Source: Humidesulfovibrio mexicanus
GTDB lineage: Bacteria; Desulfobacterota; Desulfovibrionia; Desulfovibrionales; Desulfovibrionaceae
NCBI RefSeq assembly: GCF_900188225.1
Contig: NZ_FZOC01000004.1
Span: 37,537-101,536 of the forward strand
DNA: 64,000 nt
Direction: 5' to 3'
Shown here: positions 18,683 through 31,423 of the stretch, piece by piece
Position numbering within the stretch: position 1 is the stretch's first letter
How the letters are laid out: every line of letters begins with the position of its first letter
Made by a program: the position numbers and the translations under genes
The notes under the pieces: generated by a model
Seen by the model: only the letters and a program-made list of their open reading frames with translations
Told to the model about the DNA's origin: nothing
Database searches by the model: none

Positions 18683-19933
18683 GTGAACCTGCGACTCTTC
18701 GACTTCCTCTCCGGGCTCTCCGGAGCCCTCGACCTCATGAGCAGCGAGGTGGTGGGCCACCACAAGCGGGTGGCCTACATCGCCGCGCGCCTGGGCAAAA
18801 CGCTGGCCCTGCCCCGCCAGGAGCGCGCGCTCCTGTTCATGGCCGCCATCCTGCACGACGTGGGCGGCTTCACCCTGCAAAGCAGGTTGGCCGCGCTGTC
18901 CTTCGAAGCCGACGGTGCGCGCCACGCCGAACTGGGCTACCGCCTGCTGCGCGCCAATCCCCTGCTGAAGGAAGCCGCGGTCATCGTGCGGCACCACCAC
19001 ACCCCGCGCTCGCGCCAAGCGGAGCTGGACGAGCCGCCACGCGCGCTGGAGCTCTCCTGTCTGCTGAACCTGGCCGACCGCGTGGACGTGCTGACCCTGC
19101 GCTCCCACTCCTTCGACCCCGCCTGGGTCATGGCCCAGATAGCCCCGCGCGCGCCGCAGCAGTTCGCCCCGGCGGACGTGGACGCCCTTGCCGTGCTTGC
19201 CGCGGACCCGGACTTCTGGGCGCCCCTGGCCGGGCCGGATCCCGTGGCGACCTTAGAGGAGGAGCCGCTGCTGCTGGAGGAACGCCACGTGTCCCAGGCA
19301 CAGCTGGAGCAGGCTTCCACCGCGTTCTCGCAGATCATCGACTTCCGCAGCCGGTTCACGGCCACGCACTCGCGCGGGGTGGCCGAAACCGCCGTGTGCC
19401 TGGCCGAAAAGGCGGGCATGGCGGACGGACAGCTTGCGGCCATGCGCCTGGCTGGAAACCTGCACGACCTGGGCAAGCTGGCGGTCCCCTCCGAGATCAT
19501 CGACAAGCCCGGCCCCCTCGACGACCAGGAACGCGCGGTGATGGACCGGCATCCGGAACTGGCCCAGGGCATCCTCTCCCGCGTGGACGGGCTGGAAACC
19601 GTTGCGGCCTGGGCCTCGCAGCACCACGAGCGCCTTGACGGCCGGGGCTACCCGCGCGGTCTGGTCGGAACGGAGCTGTCGCTGGGCTCGCGCATCATGA
19701 GCCTGGCCGATGTGTTCACCGCCCTGCGCGAGGACCGGCCCTACCGGCGCGGCCTGGAGAACGGGGAAACCCTGAACATCCTGGACGACATGGCCGCACA
19801 GGGGGCGCTGGACGGCCATGTGCTGGCCCTGGCGCGCGCCAACCTGGACGAGCTGGACGTGCGCAGATGCGCGGCGCAAAACGCCGCTGCCCGCGAATTC
19901 CGGGAGTTCTACTCCGGCGTTCCGGTAGCCTAG
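18683..19933 (+). CDS. Double HD-domain protein with C-terminal HD-GYP domain
   Basis: This 416-residue protein has two HD domains. The first (about 25-190) has HKR, LHDVGG and HHHTP. The second (about 215-400) has HSRGVAE, LHDLGKLAVP, HPELAQ and HHERLDGRGYPRGL, the full HD-GYP signature of cyclic-di-GMP phosphodiesterases. It starts with GTG at 18683. The second domain is therefore likely active on c-di-GMP; the first resembles HDOD/HD domains and might act on another substrate or only in regulation. No membrane or receiver domain is present. Confidence 0.88.
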   Translation: MNLRLFDFLSGLSGALDLMSSEVVGHHKRVAYIAARLGKTLALPRQERALLFMAAILHDVGGFTLQSRLAALSFEADGARHAELGYRLLRANPLLKEAAVIVRHHHTPRSRQAELDEPPRALELSCLLNLADRVDVLTLRSHSFDPAWVMAQIAPRAPQQFAPADVDALAVLAADPDFWAPLAGPDPVATLEEEPLLLEERHVSQAQLEQASTAFSQIIDFRSRFTATHSRGVAETAVCLAEKAGMADGQLAAMRLAGNLHDLGKLAVPSEIIDKPGPLDDQERAVMDRHPELAQGILSRVDGLETVAAWASQHHERLDGRGYPRGLVGTELSLGSRIMSLADVFTALREDRPYRRGLENGETLNILDDMAAQGALDGHVLALARANLDELDVRRCAAQNAAAREFREFYSGVPVA

Positions 19934-20013
19934 CCCCCCCGCGGGCTCCCAAGGCTTGCCAAGCCTGCCCACGCTGGCGTACATCCAAAAAAATCGGTCA
20001 TTCAAGGACAGGC

Positions 20014-23261
<3,248 letters not shown>

Positions 23262-23265
<4 letters not shown>

Positions 23266-24245
23266 CCCGCTCCAAACGCCTTGCGGGACGGCGCGCCCGG
23301 CAGGCGGATGTCCCCGCGCAGATGCCGGGCCTTCAGGATCAGTTCGGGCCGGTATTCGAAGTGCATGAGGTCGAAGGCCGCCCACTTGCCGCCCCAAATG
23401 AAGCCCTCGGCCTCGAAGGCCGCCACGATGCCGCGCGGAAAGGCTTGCACGCGCGCGGGCGCGGCCTCCGGGTGGCGGCAGGTGAGCCAATAGGGCAGCG
23501 CGGGATTCAGGTCCACGGCGATGCCGAAAGCGTGGGCGCTCAGGCGGTCCGTGGCCGCGATCTCGCGCCAGCAGAAGCCGCCGCCGAAGGGCCTGAGCAC
23601 CTGCCGCCACGCGGGCCGGGCCGCACGCGGGGCCAGCCTGCGCCACACGCGCGCCAACGCGTTGGCCGCGCCAAAGCGCGTGTTCATGGACGCCCCGTGG
23701 CCGTCGAAGGAGACCACGCGGCAGGCCGCGCGCACCGCATCCTCGTCCGCCCCGTAGAGCGCCGTGAACAGGGGCTCCACCCGGCTGCGGCCGGGATCGA
23801 AGCCGGGCCGCGGGTTCGCAGTCTTGGGCGTGGTCCGGCCCAGCGGATACACCTGGGCCAGCATGGCCCGCACGTCCGGCTCCTCCAGAACCTGCCCCGG
23901 CGTCCGGATGCGGCCGTCGTCGTAGGCCAGGCGCGCGCCATGGGCCAGCACAAGGTCCAGGCCCCCGGAATCCCTCCGCGCCAGGCCCAAGAATGCTCCA
24001 GGATACGCCGCGCGCAGGGCGGCGAGGTCCAGGACCGCCATGGCGGGCAGTTCGCTGGACGCCAAAAGGCCTTGCCACCGCGCCGAAGCGTCTAGGGCCT
24101 CGGCGCGCGCCGCCAGGCACAGCAGGACAATGATGGTGAGGGCGGCCAGGCGGGTCCAGTGGCCCCGGAACGCGCCATGCGCACGCCCCCGCACTCGCCA
24201 AGCCGGACGCCAGGCCAGGGCGCGGCGCTCAAGAAAAGTCATCAT
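23262..24245 (-). CDS. M15-family D-alanyl-D-alanine carboxypeptidase-like protein
   Basis: This 327-residue protein has an N-terminal hydrophobic segment (about 33-50, LAALTIIVLLCLAARA) acting as a signal or anchor. Its C-terminal zinc peptidase core shows SAHAFGIAVDLNP (His and Asp ligands) and WAAFDLMHFEYRPELI (Glu/His), typical of VanY/M15 peptidases that trim peptidoglycan peptides. The middle part (about 60-200) is unassigned. It is convergent with the helicase gene. The start at 24245 gives MMTFLERRAL; the second Met is equally possible, and no strong ribosome-binding site is seen. Confidence 0.8.
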
Positions 24246-24406
24246 GCCGCGAGCCTAGTCCCTTGAACGGGCAGGGTCAACCATACCCCGCCGTCGCCCT
24301 GCAGTCCCCCTCTTGCCGTCCGTGCAGGGCGGGCTTATCTATGCGGACGCGACGCGTGCCCAGGCGCGCGCTCCGCATCCGCCGCAACCTGCCAAGGAGA
24401 CTCCCC

Positions 24407-27112
24407 ATGCATCGCAGCTTCTCCCCGGTCTTCGCCTTGCTTTCCGCCTTGCTGCTGGCCTGCTCCGCCACCGGGGCCCTGGCCGCACGAACCCTGCACA
24501 CGAAATCCGCGCCCAAGGCCGCCCCGGCCATTGCCGCCGCGCAAAACACCCACATAGACGGCGTGCGCTTCGTGCGCCTGAAAAACGGCCTGGGCGTGCT
24601 GGTCAAAGAGGACGGACGCTTCCCCCTGGCGCATGTTCGGATGCTCGTGCACGCGGGCAGCGCCTACGAGACCCCGGCCCAGGCGGGCATCAGCCACCAG
24701 TTGGAGCACATGGTCTTCAAGGGCGCTGGCGACATGGGTCCGGGCGAGGCCGCCCGGCGCGTGGAGGCGGCGGGAGGCAGCCTGAACGCCGCCACCAGCT
24801 TCGACTACACCGTGTACTATGTGGAGGTGCCGGACGCTTCCTGGCGCATGGCCATGCAGGTGGTGGCGGACATGACCTTCAAGCCAGCCCTCGTCCCGGC
24901 GGAGCTTGAAAGCGAGAAGGAGGTGGTGCTGGCCGAACTCAAGCGCGGCGAGGACACCCCCAGCGACCTGCTTTTCCAGACCGTGCAGGCCATGCTGTGG
25001 AAAGGCACCAGCTACGGGTGGCCCATCATCGGCTATCGCGACACCGTGCGCTCCTTCACCAGCCAGTCCATCCGCGACTACATCGCGCCCCTGTACCAGC
25101 CGCAGAACATGGTGCTGTGCGTGGTGGGCAAGGTCAAGGCCGACGAGGTGATCGCCTGGGCCGAGGAGCGCCTGGGCGGCATGGCCAACACCGCGCCCCT
25201 TTCCCCGCCCACGACGCTGGCCCTGGCTCCTTCCTCCGGGCCGCAGGCCAAGGTGCTGCCCGGCGCCTGGAACAAGGTCCATCTGGCCCTGGCCTTCCCC
25301 GCGCCGGACTTCCGCTCCGCCAAGATGCCCGGTCTGGACATGCTGGCCCAGATTCTGGGCGGCGACGAGACCTCGCGCCTGTACCGCAAGTTCAAGTACC
25401 AGCTGCGTCTGGTGGACTCCATCGACGCCACCTCCTTCAACCTGGAGCGCGGCGGCGTCATCGGGGTCTGGGCCGTGCTCGACGCGGACAAATTGCCCGC
25501 CTTCTGGGACGCCCTCGTTTCCGAGCTGGCGGCCTTCGACGCGTCAAGCGTCACGGACGAGGAGCTGGCCAGAGCGCGCGCCAACATCGAGGCCGGGCTT
25601 TTCCTGTCCAGGGAGACCATCGGCGGTTTGGCGGGCAAGCTGCTGCACCAGTACGCCTTTGACGGCGGGCAGCAGGCCGAGGCCAACTACCTGACGCAGC
25701 TGGCCGCGACAAACCGCGCGCAGCTGGCCGCCCTGCACCGCGAGTTCTTCCGGCCCGCGGAGGCGCGCCTCGCCGTGCTCGCGCCCAAGGGCGCTCCCGT
25801 GACGGAAGCCGCCCTGCTCAAGACCCTGAACACGCGCTGGCCCGCGGGCGCGGCGGCGGCCACGGCCAAGGCCAAGGCGCAGGGCGGCGCGGTGCGTCAG
25901 GTGTCCCTGCCCGGCGGCGCCACCCTTGTGCTGCAGCCGGACCCCACCCTGCCCTACGCGGCGCTTTCCATGGCCTGGCCCGGCGGCGACGGCCTGCTCC
26001 ACGCCGATGAGCAAGGCCTGGGCGCGCTCACGGCCTCGCTGCTGGGGCGCGGCACCAAATCCCTTTCCGCCACGCGCTTCGAGGACTTCCTGTCTGACCG
26101 CGCGGCGGCGCTCTCGGCCAGCAGCGGCTCGGAGACCTTCAGCCTCTCGGCCAAGTACCCCAGCCGCTTCGAAGCCGACATGCTGGGCCTGCTGCGCGAG
26201 GTGCTGACCGCCCCGGCCCTGGCCGGGACCGAACTGGCCCGCGCCCGCGAGGACCAGCTGAACGCCATCAAGCGCGGCGAGGACCAGCCCCTTGGCCTGC
26301 TGTTCCGCAAGCTGCCGGGCATCCTGTTCACATCCGCTCCCCACGCCTACCTGCGCCTGGGCGACCCGCAGCAGGTGGCGCGCTTCACCCGCGCCCAGGC
26401 GGCCGCCTTCTGGAAACGGCAGTCGGCCCAGCCCTTCGTGCTCTCCGTGTGCGGCCAGTTCGACGAGGCGCAGGTGACGCGCTTCGCCCAGGAGCTGGCC
26501 CGCATCCTGATCCCCGATGGCGCGGCCGCGGCCAAGGCCAGGGTCCCGGCCTGGAAGCCCACGCACCGCACCGTGCTGCACCTGCCGGAGCGCAACCAGT
26601 CCCATCTGCTGGTGGTGTTCAAGGCCCCTGGCCGCGCGGACCAGGACACCACCGCCAGGCTCTCGCTCCTGCGCGCGGCCCTGGCGGGCCAGAGCGGCCT
26701 GCTGTTCCGCGACATGCGCGACAAGCAGGGCCTTGGCTACACGGTGACCGCCTTCCTCTCCCAGTATCGCGAGGCCGGCTTCCTGGCCTTCTACATCGGC
26801 ACCGACCCGGACAAGCTCGGCCAGGCGGTGGAAGGTTTCCGCAAGGCGGCTGCAGATTTGGCCGCCACCCCCCTGCCCGAGGCCGAACTCTCACGGGCCA
26901 GGAACATCCTCTCCGGCGACTACTACCAGGAGCGGCAGGCGCTTCTCGCCCGCAGCCGCGAAGCTGCCGGGGCCATCGTGCAAGGGTTTGACCGCGACGC
27001 CGAACTGAAGCTGGTGGAGGCCGCGCAGAAGCTCGGCGCGGAGGACGTGCGCAAGGCCGCGGCGGAAGTGCTCAAGTGGGACGAGGCCATCCTGGTGGAG
27101 GTGGCCCCGTAG
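24407..27112 (+). CDS. M16-family zinc peptidase (double-domain, secreted)
   Basis: This 901-residue protein has a signal peptide (to about residue 28, GALAARTL). The inverted zinc motif appears as HQLEHMVFKG, with a downstream Glu in EKEVVLAELKRGEDTP. A second, inactive M16-like half lies at about 480-890, as in PqqL-type or pitrilysin-like periplasmic proteases. It would degrade small proteins or peptides in the periplasm. The start at 24407 (MHRSFSPVFALL) has AAGGAGA upstream; the extension to 24263 is not protein-like. It is monocistronic or leads to the small gene at 27225. Confidence 0.9.
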   Translation: MHRSFSPVFALLSALLLACSATGALAARTLHTKSAPKAAPAIAAAQNTHIDGVRFVRLKNGLGVLVKEDGRFPLAHVRMLVHAGSAYETPAQAGISHQLEHMVFKGAGDMGPGEAARRVEAAGGSLNAATSFDYTVYYVEVPDASWRMAMQVVADMTFKPALVPAELESEKEVVLAELKRGEDTPSDLLFQTVQAMLWKGTSYGWPIIGYRDTVRSFTSQSIRDYIAPLYQPQNMVLCVVGKVKADEVIAWAEERLGGMANTAPLSPPTTLALAPSSGPQAKVLPGAWNKVHLALAFPAPDFRSAKMPGLDMLAQILGGDETSRLYRKFKYQLRLVDSIDATSFNLERGGVIGVWAVLDADKLPAFWDALVSELAAFDASSVTDEELARARANIEAGLFLSRETIGGLAGKLLHQYAFDGGQQAEANYLTQLAATNRAQLAALHREFFRPAEARLAVLAPKGAPVTEAALLKTLNTRWPAGAAAATAKAKAQGGAVRQVSLPGGATLVLQPDPTLPYAALSMAWPGGDGLLHADEQGLGALTASLLGRGTKSLSATRFEDFLSDRAAALSASSGSETFSLSAKYPSRFEADMLGLLREVLTAPALAGTELARAREDQLNAIKRGEDQPLGLLFRKLPGILFTSAPHAYLRLGDPQQVARFTRAQAAAFWKRQSAQPFVLSVCGQFDEAQVTRFAQELARILIPDGAAAAKARVPAWKPTHRTVLHLPERNQSHLLVVFKAPGRADQDTTARLSLLRAALAGQSGLLFRDMRDKQGLGYTVTAFLSQYREAGFLAFYIGTDPDKLGQAVEGFRKAAADLAATPLPEAELSRARNILSGDYYQERQALLARSREAAGAIVQGFDRDAELKLVEAAQKLGAEDVRKAAAEVLKWDEAILVEVAP

Positions 27113-27224
27113 GGACTGGCCCCGCTTATTCCTTGCCTGCCGGGGCGGGGATGGGCTACATGACCCGATGGCCGGGGCGACTGACGCCACGGCCCGCCCC
27201 GGCACACGGAACCAGGAGGAGCGC

Positions 27225-27554
27225 ATGGCGATTTTCAAAGGCGGCAAGCCCAGGCCCGAAGAGGAAGAGAAATCGGACCCGCGCCTGGGCCAGGCCAAGG
27301 ACGTGTATACCGGCGGCCGCTTCAAGATCGTCACCCTGGACGCCATCCCGGCGCGCGAGGTGCTGGGCACCTTCGGGCTCATCGTCAGCCGGAGCTACAA
27401 TTGCGACAACGCCTTCTACGGCCTCATCGCCCAGGCGCTGGAGGTCAACGCCGACGCCATCCTCGGCTACAGGGAAAGCGTTGCCTTCCACCCCGAGGGC
27501 GCGCGCTACTACTCCTGCTACGGCACGGCAGTACGCCTGAAGCCGGTGAAATAG
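27225..27554 (+). CDS. YbjQ-like small conserved protein
   Basis: This 109-residue protein starts MAIFKGGKPRPEEEE with AGGAGG 5-6 nt upstream. The core (IVTLDAIPAREVLGTFGLIV ... ALEVNADAILGYRESV) resembles the YbjQ/DUF74 pentameric fold in pattern (a strand with VLG, then a long helix and an A-D-A-I/V-G strand), but this is a weak family call. No signal peptide is present. It is followed directly by a strong terminator, so it ends a transcript. Confidence 0.6.
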   Translation: MAIFKGGKPRPEEEEKSDPRLGQAKDVYTGGRFKIVTLDAIPAREVLGTFGLIVSRSYNCDNAFYGLIAQALEVNADAILGYRESVAFHPEGARYYSCYGTAVRLKPVK

Positions 27555-27576
27555 CGCGAAACGCAAAACGACGTGA

Positions 27577-27612
27577 AGGCCCGGAACTCCCAAGCGGATT
27601 CCGGGCCTTTTT
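27577..27612 (+). terminator. Rho-independent terminator
   Basis: GGCCCGGAA and TTCCGGGCC pair perfectly over 9 bp around a 12-nt loop and are followed by TTTTT. It ends the 27225-27554 transcript just before the spermidine-synthase-like gene. Confidence 0.85.
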
Positions 27613-27674
27613 CGCGGGTCGCGCCCCGGTCCGGACATCTGGACTTTTGCTCCTGGTCCGGGCACAGCAGAACA

Positions 27675-29162
27675 ATGCTGGAAATCGCCGTCTTTCTCTG
27701 CGGAGCCGTAGTCATGGTGCTGGAACTCGCGGGCTCGCGCGTGCTGGCGCCCTTTCTGGGAACCTCCATCGTGGTCTGGACCAGCCTCATCGGGGTGGTG
27801 CTGGGCGCGCTCAGCCTGGGGTACTGGTGGGGCGGCCGCATCGCCGACCGCAGACCCGAACCAAGACTCCTCTCGCGCCTCATCCTGCTGGCGGCCCTGG
27901 CCACCCTGCTCATCGCAGGCTCCAAGGGGCTGCTCCTGCCCTTTTTGCAGCGCAAGGCCGGACTCTCCGCCGCAAGCCTGGCCGGAGCCACGGCGCTTTT
28001 CGCCCCGGCGGCAATTCTGCTGGGAATGGTTTCGCCCTTCGCCGTGCGCCTGCGCATGAAGGACGCCGACGCCTCCGGCCGCACGGCTGGCACCCTGTAC
28101 GCCCTGTCCACGGTGGGCAGCATCGCCGGCACCTTCGCGGCGGGCTTCTGGCTCACCGCCGCCATCGGCACCACCAATCTGGTGCTCTGCATGGCCGGGG
28201 TGCTGGTGCTGGCGTCCTTCTGCATCCACCGGGGAGACCTGCCCGCAAAGCTCGCCACCGCGGCGCTCATCGGCCTGACGGCCCTGGGACTCTCAATCTA
28301 CGACCGCCAGCTCCGCGCGGCGGACATCCACGACCTGGACACGCCCTACCAGCGGGTGCTTGTGTACAACGCGCGCAACAACCGCACCGGCGCGCTGCTC
28401 AAGATGCTCTCCACAGGGCCGGAGGGCAGCCAGTCGGCCATGGACCTTTCCGATCCCACCCTGCTGGCCCTGCCCTACACCCAGTACTACCGCCTGGCCA
28501 CGCACTTCCGGCCGGACCTGCGCCGCGTGCTCATGCTGGGCGGGGGCGCGTGCTCCTTCCCCAAGTATGCGCTGAGCCGCCCGGAGGAGTTCGGCGGCGG
28601 CCCGCGCATGGACGTAGTGGAGATCGACCCCGGCGTGACGGACATCGCGCGGCGGCACTTCGGCCTCGCGGAGCTGCCCGGCCTTGCCCTGCGCCACGGC
28701 GACGCCCGGCGCTTCCTGAACCACGACGCCGCGCCGGGAAGCTATCAGGTTGCGCTGGTGGACGTGTTCACCAGCCACCTCTCCGTGCCCTTCCACCTGG
28801 CCACGCGGGAAACCGCCCAGGCGCTCTCCCGCGCCCTGGACGACCACGGCGTGGTGCTGGTGAACTGCATCAGCGCGGCCGAGGGCGGCAAAAGCCGCTT
28901 CTACCGCGCCCTGCTCGCCACCTACCGCTCCGTGTTCCCGCGCGTGGAGAGCTTCCTGCTGGAGCCGGAGGATCCGTCCTCGCCCCAGAACATCATCCTG
29001 GCGGCCTTCAAGGACGGCGAGGAGCCGCTCTTGCACAGCGACAATGCCGACTACGCGGCCATGCTGGCCACGCGCTACCTGCCGCCAGCCCCTCTGCCCG
29101 GCGATCCCCCCGTGCTCACCGACGACTTCGCGCCCGTGGACCACTACCTGCTTGACCTTTAG
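27675..29162 (+). CDS. Membrane protein with C-terminal spermidine-synthase-like domain
   Basis: This 495-residue protein has about seven N-terminal transmembrane helices (about 1-215) of the fused MFS/spermidine-synthase type (VLELAGSRVLAPFLGTS is the opening signature). A SAM-binding domain at about 280-440 shows VLMLGGGACSFPK (motif I), MDVVEIDPGV and HGDARRF. Polyamine aminopropyl-transfer is possible, but the membrane-bound members have no proven activity. I chose the ATG at 27675 (MLEIAVFLCG) because the extension to 27573 overlaps the preceding terminator. Confidence 0.88.
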   Translation: MLEIAVFLCGAVVMVLELAGSRVLAPFLGTSIVVWTSLIGVVLGALSLGYWWGGRIADRRPEPRLLSRLILLAALATLLIAGSKGLLLPFLQRKAGLSAASLAGATALFAPAAILLGMVSPFAVRLRMKDADASGRTAGTLYALSTVGSIAGTFAAGFWLTAAIGTTNLVLCMAGVLVLASFCIHRGDLPAKLATAALIGLTALGLSIYDRQLRAADIHDLDTPYQRVLVYNARNNRTGALLKMLSTGPEGSQSAMDLSDPTLLALPYTQYYRLATHFRPDLRRVLMLGGGACSFPKYALSRPEEFGGGPRMDVVEIDPGVTDIARRHFGLAELPGLALRHGDARRFLNHDAAPGSYQVALVDVFTSHLSVPFHLATRETAQALSRALDDHGVVLVNCISAAEGGKSRFYRALLATYRSVFPRVESFLLEPEDPSSPQNIILAAFKDGEEPLLHSDNADYAAMLATRYLPPAPLPGDPPVLTDDFAPVDHYLLDL

Positions 29163-29182
29163 GCGGACGCAAGCGTCCAGGC

Positions 29183-30250
29183 CTAGGCGCTCTCGCTCAC
29201 CCCGGCCTGGGTGAAGGAGGCCATGCCGTTGTAGATGGCCGCTGCCGAACGCAGCAGGAACATGGCCACGGCCGCTCCCGTGCCCTCGCCCAGGCGCATC
29301 CCCAAGTCGAGCAGAGGCTTCTGCCCCAATTTTTCCGCTGCCAGCTTGTGTCCGGGCTCGGCCGAGGCGTGGGCCAACGCCAGGTAGTCGGTGACGGCGG
29401 GCGCCAGCTTCCAGGCGGCAACGCAGGCGGCGGTGGAGATGAAGCCATCCACGCACACGAACTGCCTGTTCTTGGCCCCGCCCAGAATCAGCCCGGCCAG
29501 GCAGGCTATTTCCAGACCTCCCAGGGCGGCGAGGATTCCCAGCGCATCCCCCTTGGCCACCACGGCCGCGTTGGCCGCCAGGCCACGCCGCACCACCTCG
29601 GCCTTGCGGCGCACGCCCTCCTGGTCCAGGCCGGTGCCGGGTCCGGTCATGGCCTCCGGCTCCAGGCCCAGATAGGCGCAGTAGAGGGCCGTGGACGGCG
29701 TGGTGTTGCCGATGCCCATGTCCCCGGTGCCCAGCACGCGCACGCCCTCGGCATAGGCGATGTCCGCCAGGTTCACGCCCAGGAGCAGCGCGCCCAGGCA
29801 CTGCTCTTCGCTCATGGCCGGCCCCTTGGCCAGGTTGGCCGTGCCCTGGGCCACCTTGCCGGACACCAGCCGGGGATGCTCGTCGAAGTCAGGGCCCAGA
29901 CAGCCCGCGTCCACCACGAACAGTTGCGCTCCGGCCTCGCGGGCAAGCACATTTATCCCAGCGCCGCCATTCAGAAAATTGAGCACCATCTGCCGCGTGA
30001 CTTCTTGCGGAAAGAGGCTCACGCCCTCCTCCACCACGCCATGATCGCCCGCCACGGTGTACACGCGGCAAGGGTCGGCCTTGGGCGCGCCGCCGCCCTG
30101 CGCCAGGCACAGGCGCAGGGCCAGCTCCTCCAGGCGGCCCAGGCTGCCGCGCGGCTTGGTGAGGTTGTCCAGATGGGCCTGGGCGGCCTGAGCCAGGGTG
30201 CGGTCCACCGGCGTTATGGCGGACAGGACGGATTCGAAACGCTGACGCAT
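29183..30250 (-). CDS. cobT: Nicotinate-nucleotide-dimethylbenzimidazole phosphoribosyltransferase
   Basis: This 355-residue CobT forms alpha-ribazole phosphate, the lower-ligand nucleotide of cobalamin. Signatures seen are LTKPRGSLGRLEELA near the start, AGDHGVVEEGVS (about 73-84), LGTGDMGIGNTTPS (about 173-186) and the catalytic Glu of LGEGTGAA (about 315). The start at 30250 (MRQRFESV) has GGAGCCCCCCC upstream. A minus-strand cobalamin riboswitch and intrinsic terminator (30279-30530) lie before it, so synthesis should fall when the coenzyme is plentiful. Confidence 0.96.
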   Translation of the reverse strand: MRQRFESVLSAITPVDRTLAQAAQAHLDNLTKPRGSLGRLEELALRLCLAQGGGAPKADPCRVYTVAGDHGVVEEGVSLFPQEVTRQMVLNFLNGGAGINVLAREAGAQLFVVDAGCLGPDFDEHPRLVSGKVAQGTANLAKGPAMSEEQCLGALLLGVNLADIAYAEGVRVLGTGDMGIGNTTPSTALYCAYLGLEPEAMTGPGTGLDQEGVRRKAEVVRRGLAANAAVVAKGDALGILAALGGLEIACLAGLILGGAKNRQFVCVDGFISTAACVAAWKLAPAVTDYLALAHASAEPGHKLAAEKLGQKPLLDLGMRLGEGTGAAVAMFLLRSAAAIYNGMASFTQAGVSESA

Positions 30251-30278
30251 GGGGGGGCTCCTTTGCTTGCTGTGGGCG

Positions 30279-30320
30279 AAAAAAAGGTTCCGGCAGGCAC
30301 ATGACAAGCCCGCCGAAACC
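30279..30320 (-). terminator. Riboswitch-controlled intrinsic terminator before cobT
   Basis: On the minus strand a 13-bp stem (30320-30308 with 30298-30286, two G-U pairs) around a 9-nt loop is followed by seven U. It stands between the cobalamin riboswitch and cobT, as expected of a transcription-attenuation switch. Confidence 0.85.
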
Positions 30321-30344
30321 CTTTGCCATCGGATTCCTGCACTG

Positions 30345-30530
30345 GTTCGCCGCTGCGGACAGGTCTTCCGACTTCCGGATCAGCCCGGCGGGGACGGCCT
30401 TCCCAGGGGATTGCTCCCCCAGTGGCCCGGCGCGCGCGCCATACGTCCCCCCGGTCCCCGGTTACGGCGACGGGATCGCCACGGATTCGCACCGTGTTCC
30501 GGGATGTCCGCCCGGTTCACTGCTGCTAGC
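30345..30530 (-). promoter_or_regulatory. Cobalamin riboswitch
   Basis: On the minus strand the element shows GGTGCGAATCC, GTAACCGGGG, the B12-box region GCCACTG with GGGAAGGC, and GTCGGAAGACCTG near the 3' end, in the right order for a Cobalamin (B12) riboswitch of about 185 nt. It lies upstream of cobT and is followed by a strong terminator, so binding of adenosylcobalamin should reduce read-through. Ends are approximate. Confidence 0.92.
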
Positions 30531-30598
30531 CCATGGCGGAGCGTTTTTCAAGCCTCGCCGGGCTTCCCCATCGGCACGGCGATTGCTACAGTGCGGGC

Positions 30599-31420
30599 GT
30601 GAAGCACCCTCTCGCCATACTGCACGCCAATTGCCAGGGAGAGCCCCTGGCCCGCGCCCTGCTCGCCAGCCCGGAATTTCGCCGCGCCTACGCCCCACGG
30701 GTGTTCCTCAACTACACGCGGGAAGAACTCCCGCAATCCGCCCTGAACGCCTGCGGGCTCTTCCTTTACCAGCACCTCGGCCCCCAGTGGGGCGGCCTCG
30801 CCTCGGACGCGCTGCTGCGCCGCCTGCCGTCGGGCTGCCCCAGCCTGTGCATCCCCAACATGTTCTTCCGGGGGCCCTGGCCGCTGTGGTCCGGCGCGCC
30901 GGGCTTCGACTTCCGCGACACGTATCTGGATCGACTGCTGGACATGGACCTGCCCGCCCAGGACATCCTGCGCGTGTACCTCGGCCCCGGACTGGCGAGG
31001 CACTTCGACCTGGACGCCCTCCTGGCCGAGACCGTGGCCATGGAACGGGAACGCCAGGCGCGCACGCCGGTCCCCTACCTGGACCACGTGCTGGAGCATT
31101 TCCGCAAGCGGCCCCTGTTCCTCACCGTGAACCATCCCTCGTCCGAACTCATCATCCTGGCGGCCCAAGGCATCCTGCGCGAGCTGGGGCTGGCCCCGGC
31201 CGAGGAACGCGAGCTGTCGGCCTTCACCACCGGGTACGAGGACTTCTTCCTGCCCATCCACCCGCAGGCGGCGGCCCATTACGGCCTGGCCTACGGCGGG
31301 GCCGAGGCGCGCTACCCGGTGTACGGGCGCGAGCGCTCCTTCACCGAGTACGCTGCGGCCTACGTGGCGTGCAGACAGGCCGGCGTGGACGACTTCATCG
31401 GCTTTTTGAAGGCGGCGTAA
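30599..31420 (+). CDS. WcbI-like polysaccharide biosynthesis protein
   Basis: This 273-residue protein has the WcbI opening AILHANCQGEPLARALL and a later NHPSSELIILAAQGI segment. The WcbI family (putative acetyltransferases or hydrolases linked to capsule genes) has this N-terminal strand-loop with NCQ. I chose the GTG at 30599 (reads VKHPLAIL, V as Met); the ATG at 30533 would put the start inside the divergent riboswitch region. It is 3 nt before the glycosyltransferase gene, so it belongs to a surface-glycan pair. Confidence 0.75.
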   Translation: MKHPLAILHANCQGEPLARALLASPEFRRAYAPRVFLNYTREELPQSALNACGLFLYQHLGPQWGGLASDALLRRLPSGCPSLCIPNMFFRGPWPLWSGAPGFDFRDTYLDRLLDMDLPAQDILRVYLGPGLARHFDLDALLAETVAMERERQARTPVPYLDHVLEHFRKRPLFLTVNHPSSELIILAAQGILRELGLAPAEERELSAFTTGYEDFFLPIHPQAAAHYGLAYGGAEARYPVYGRERSFTEYAAAYVACRQAGVDDFIGFLKAA

Positions 31421-31423
31421 GCA

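Noticed and set aside
29165-29178. Small hairpin between the spermidine-synthase-like gene and cobT as a terminator
   Set aside because: The stem is only 5 bp and there is no T-run on either side.
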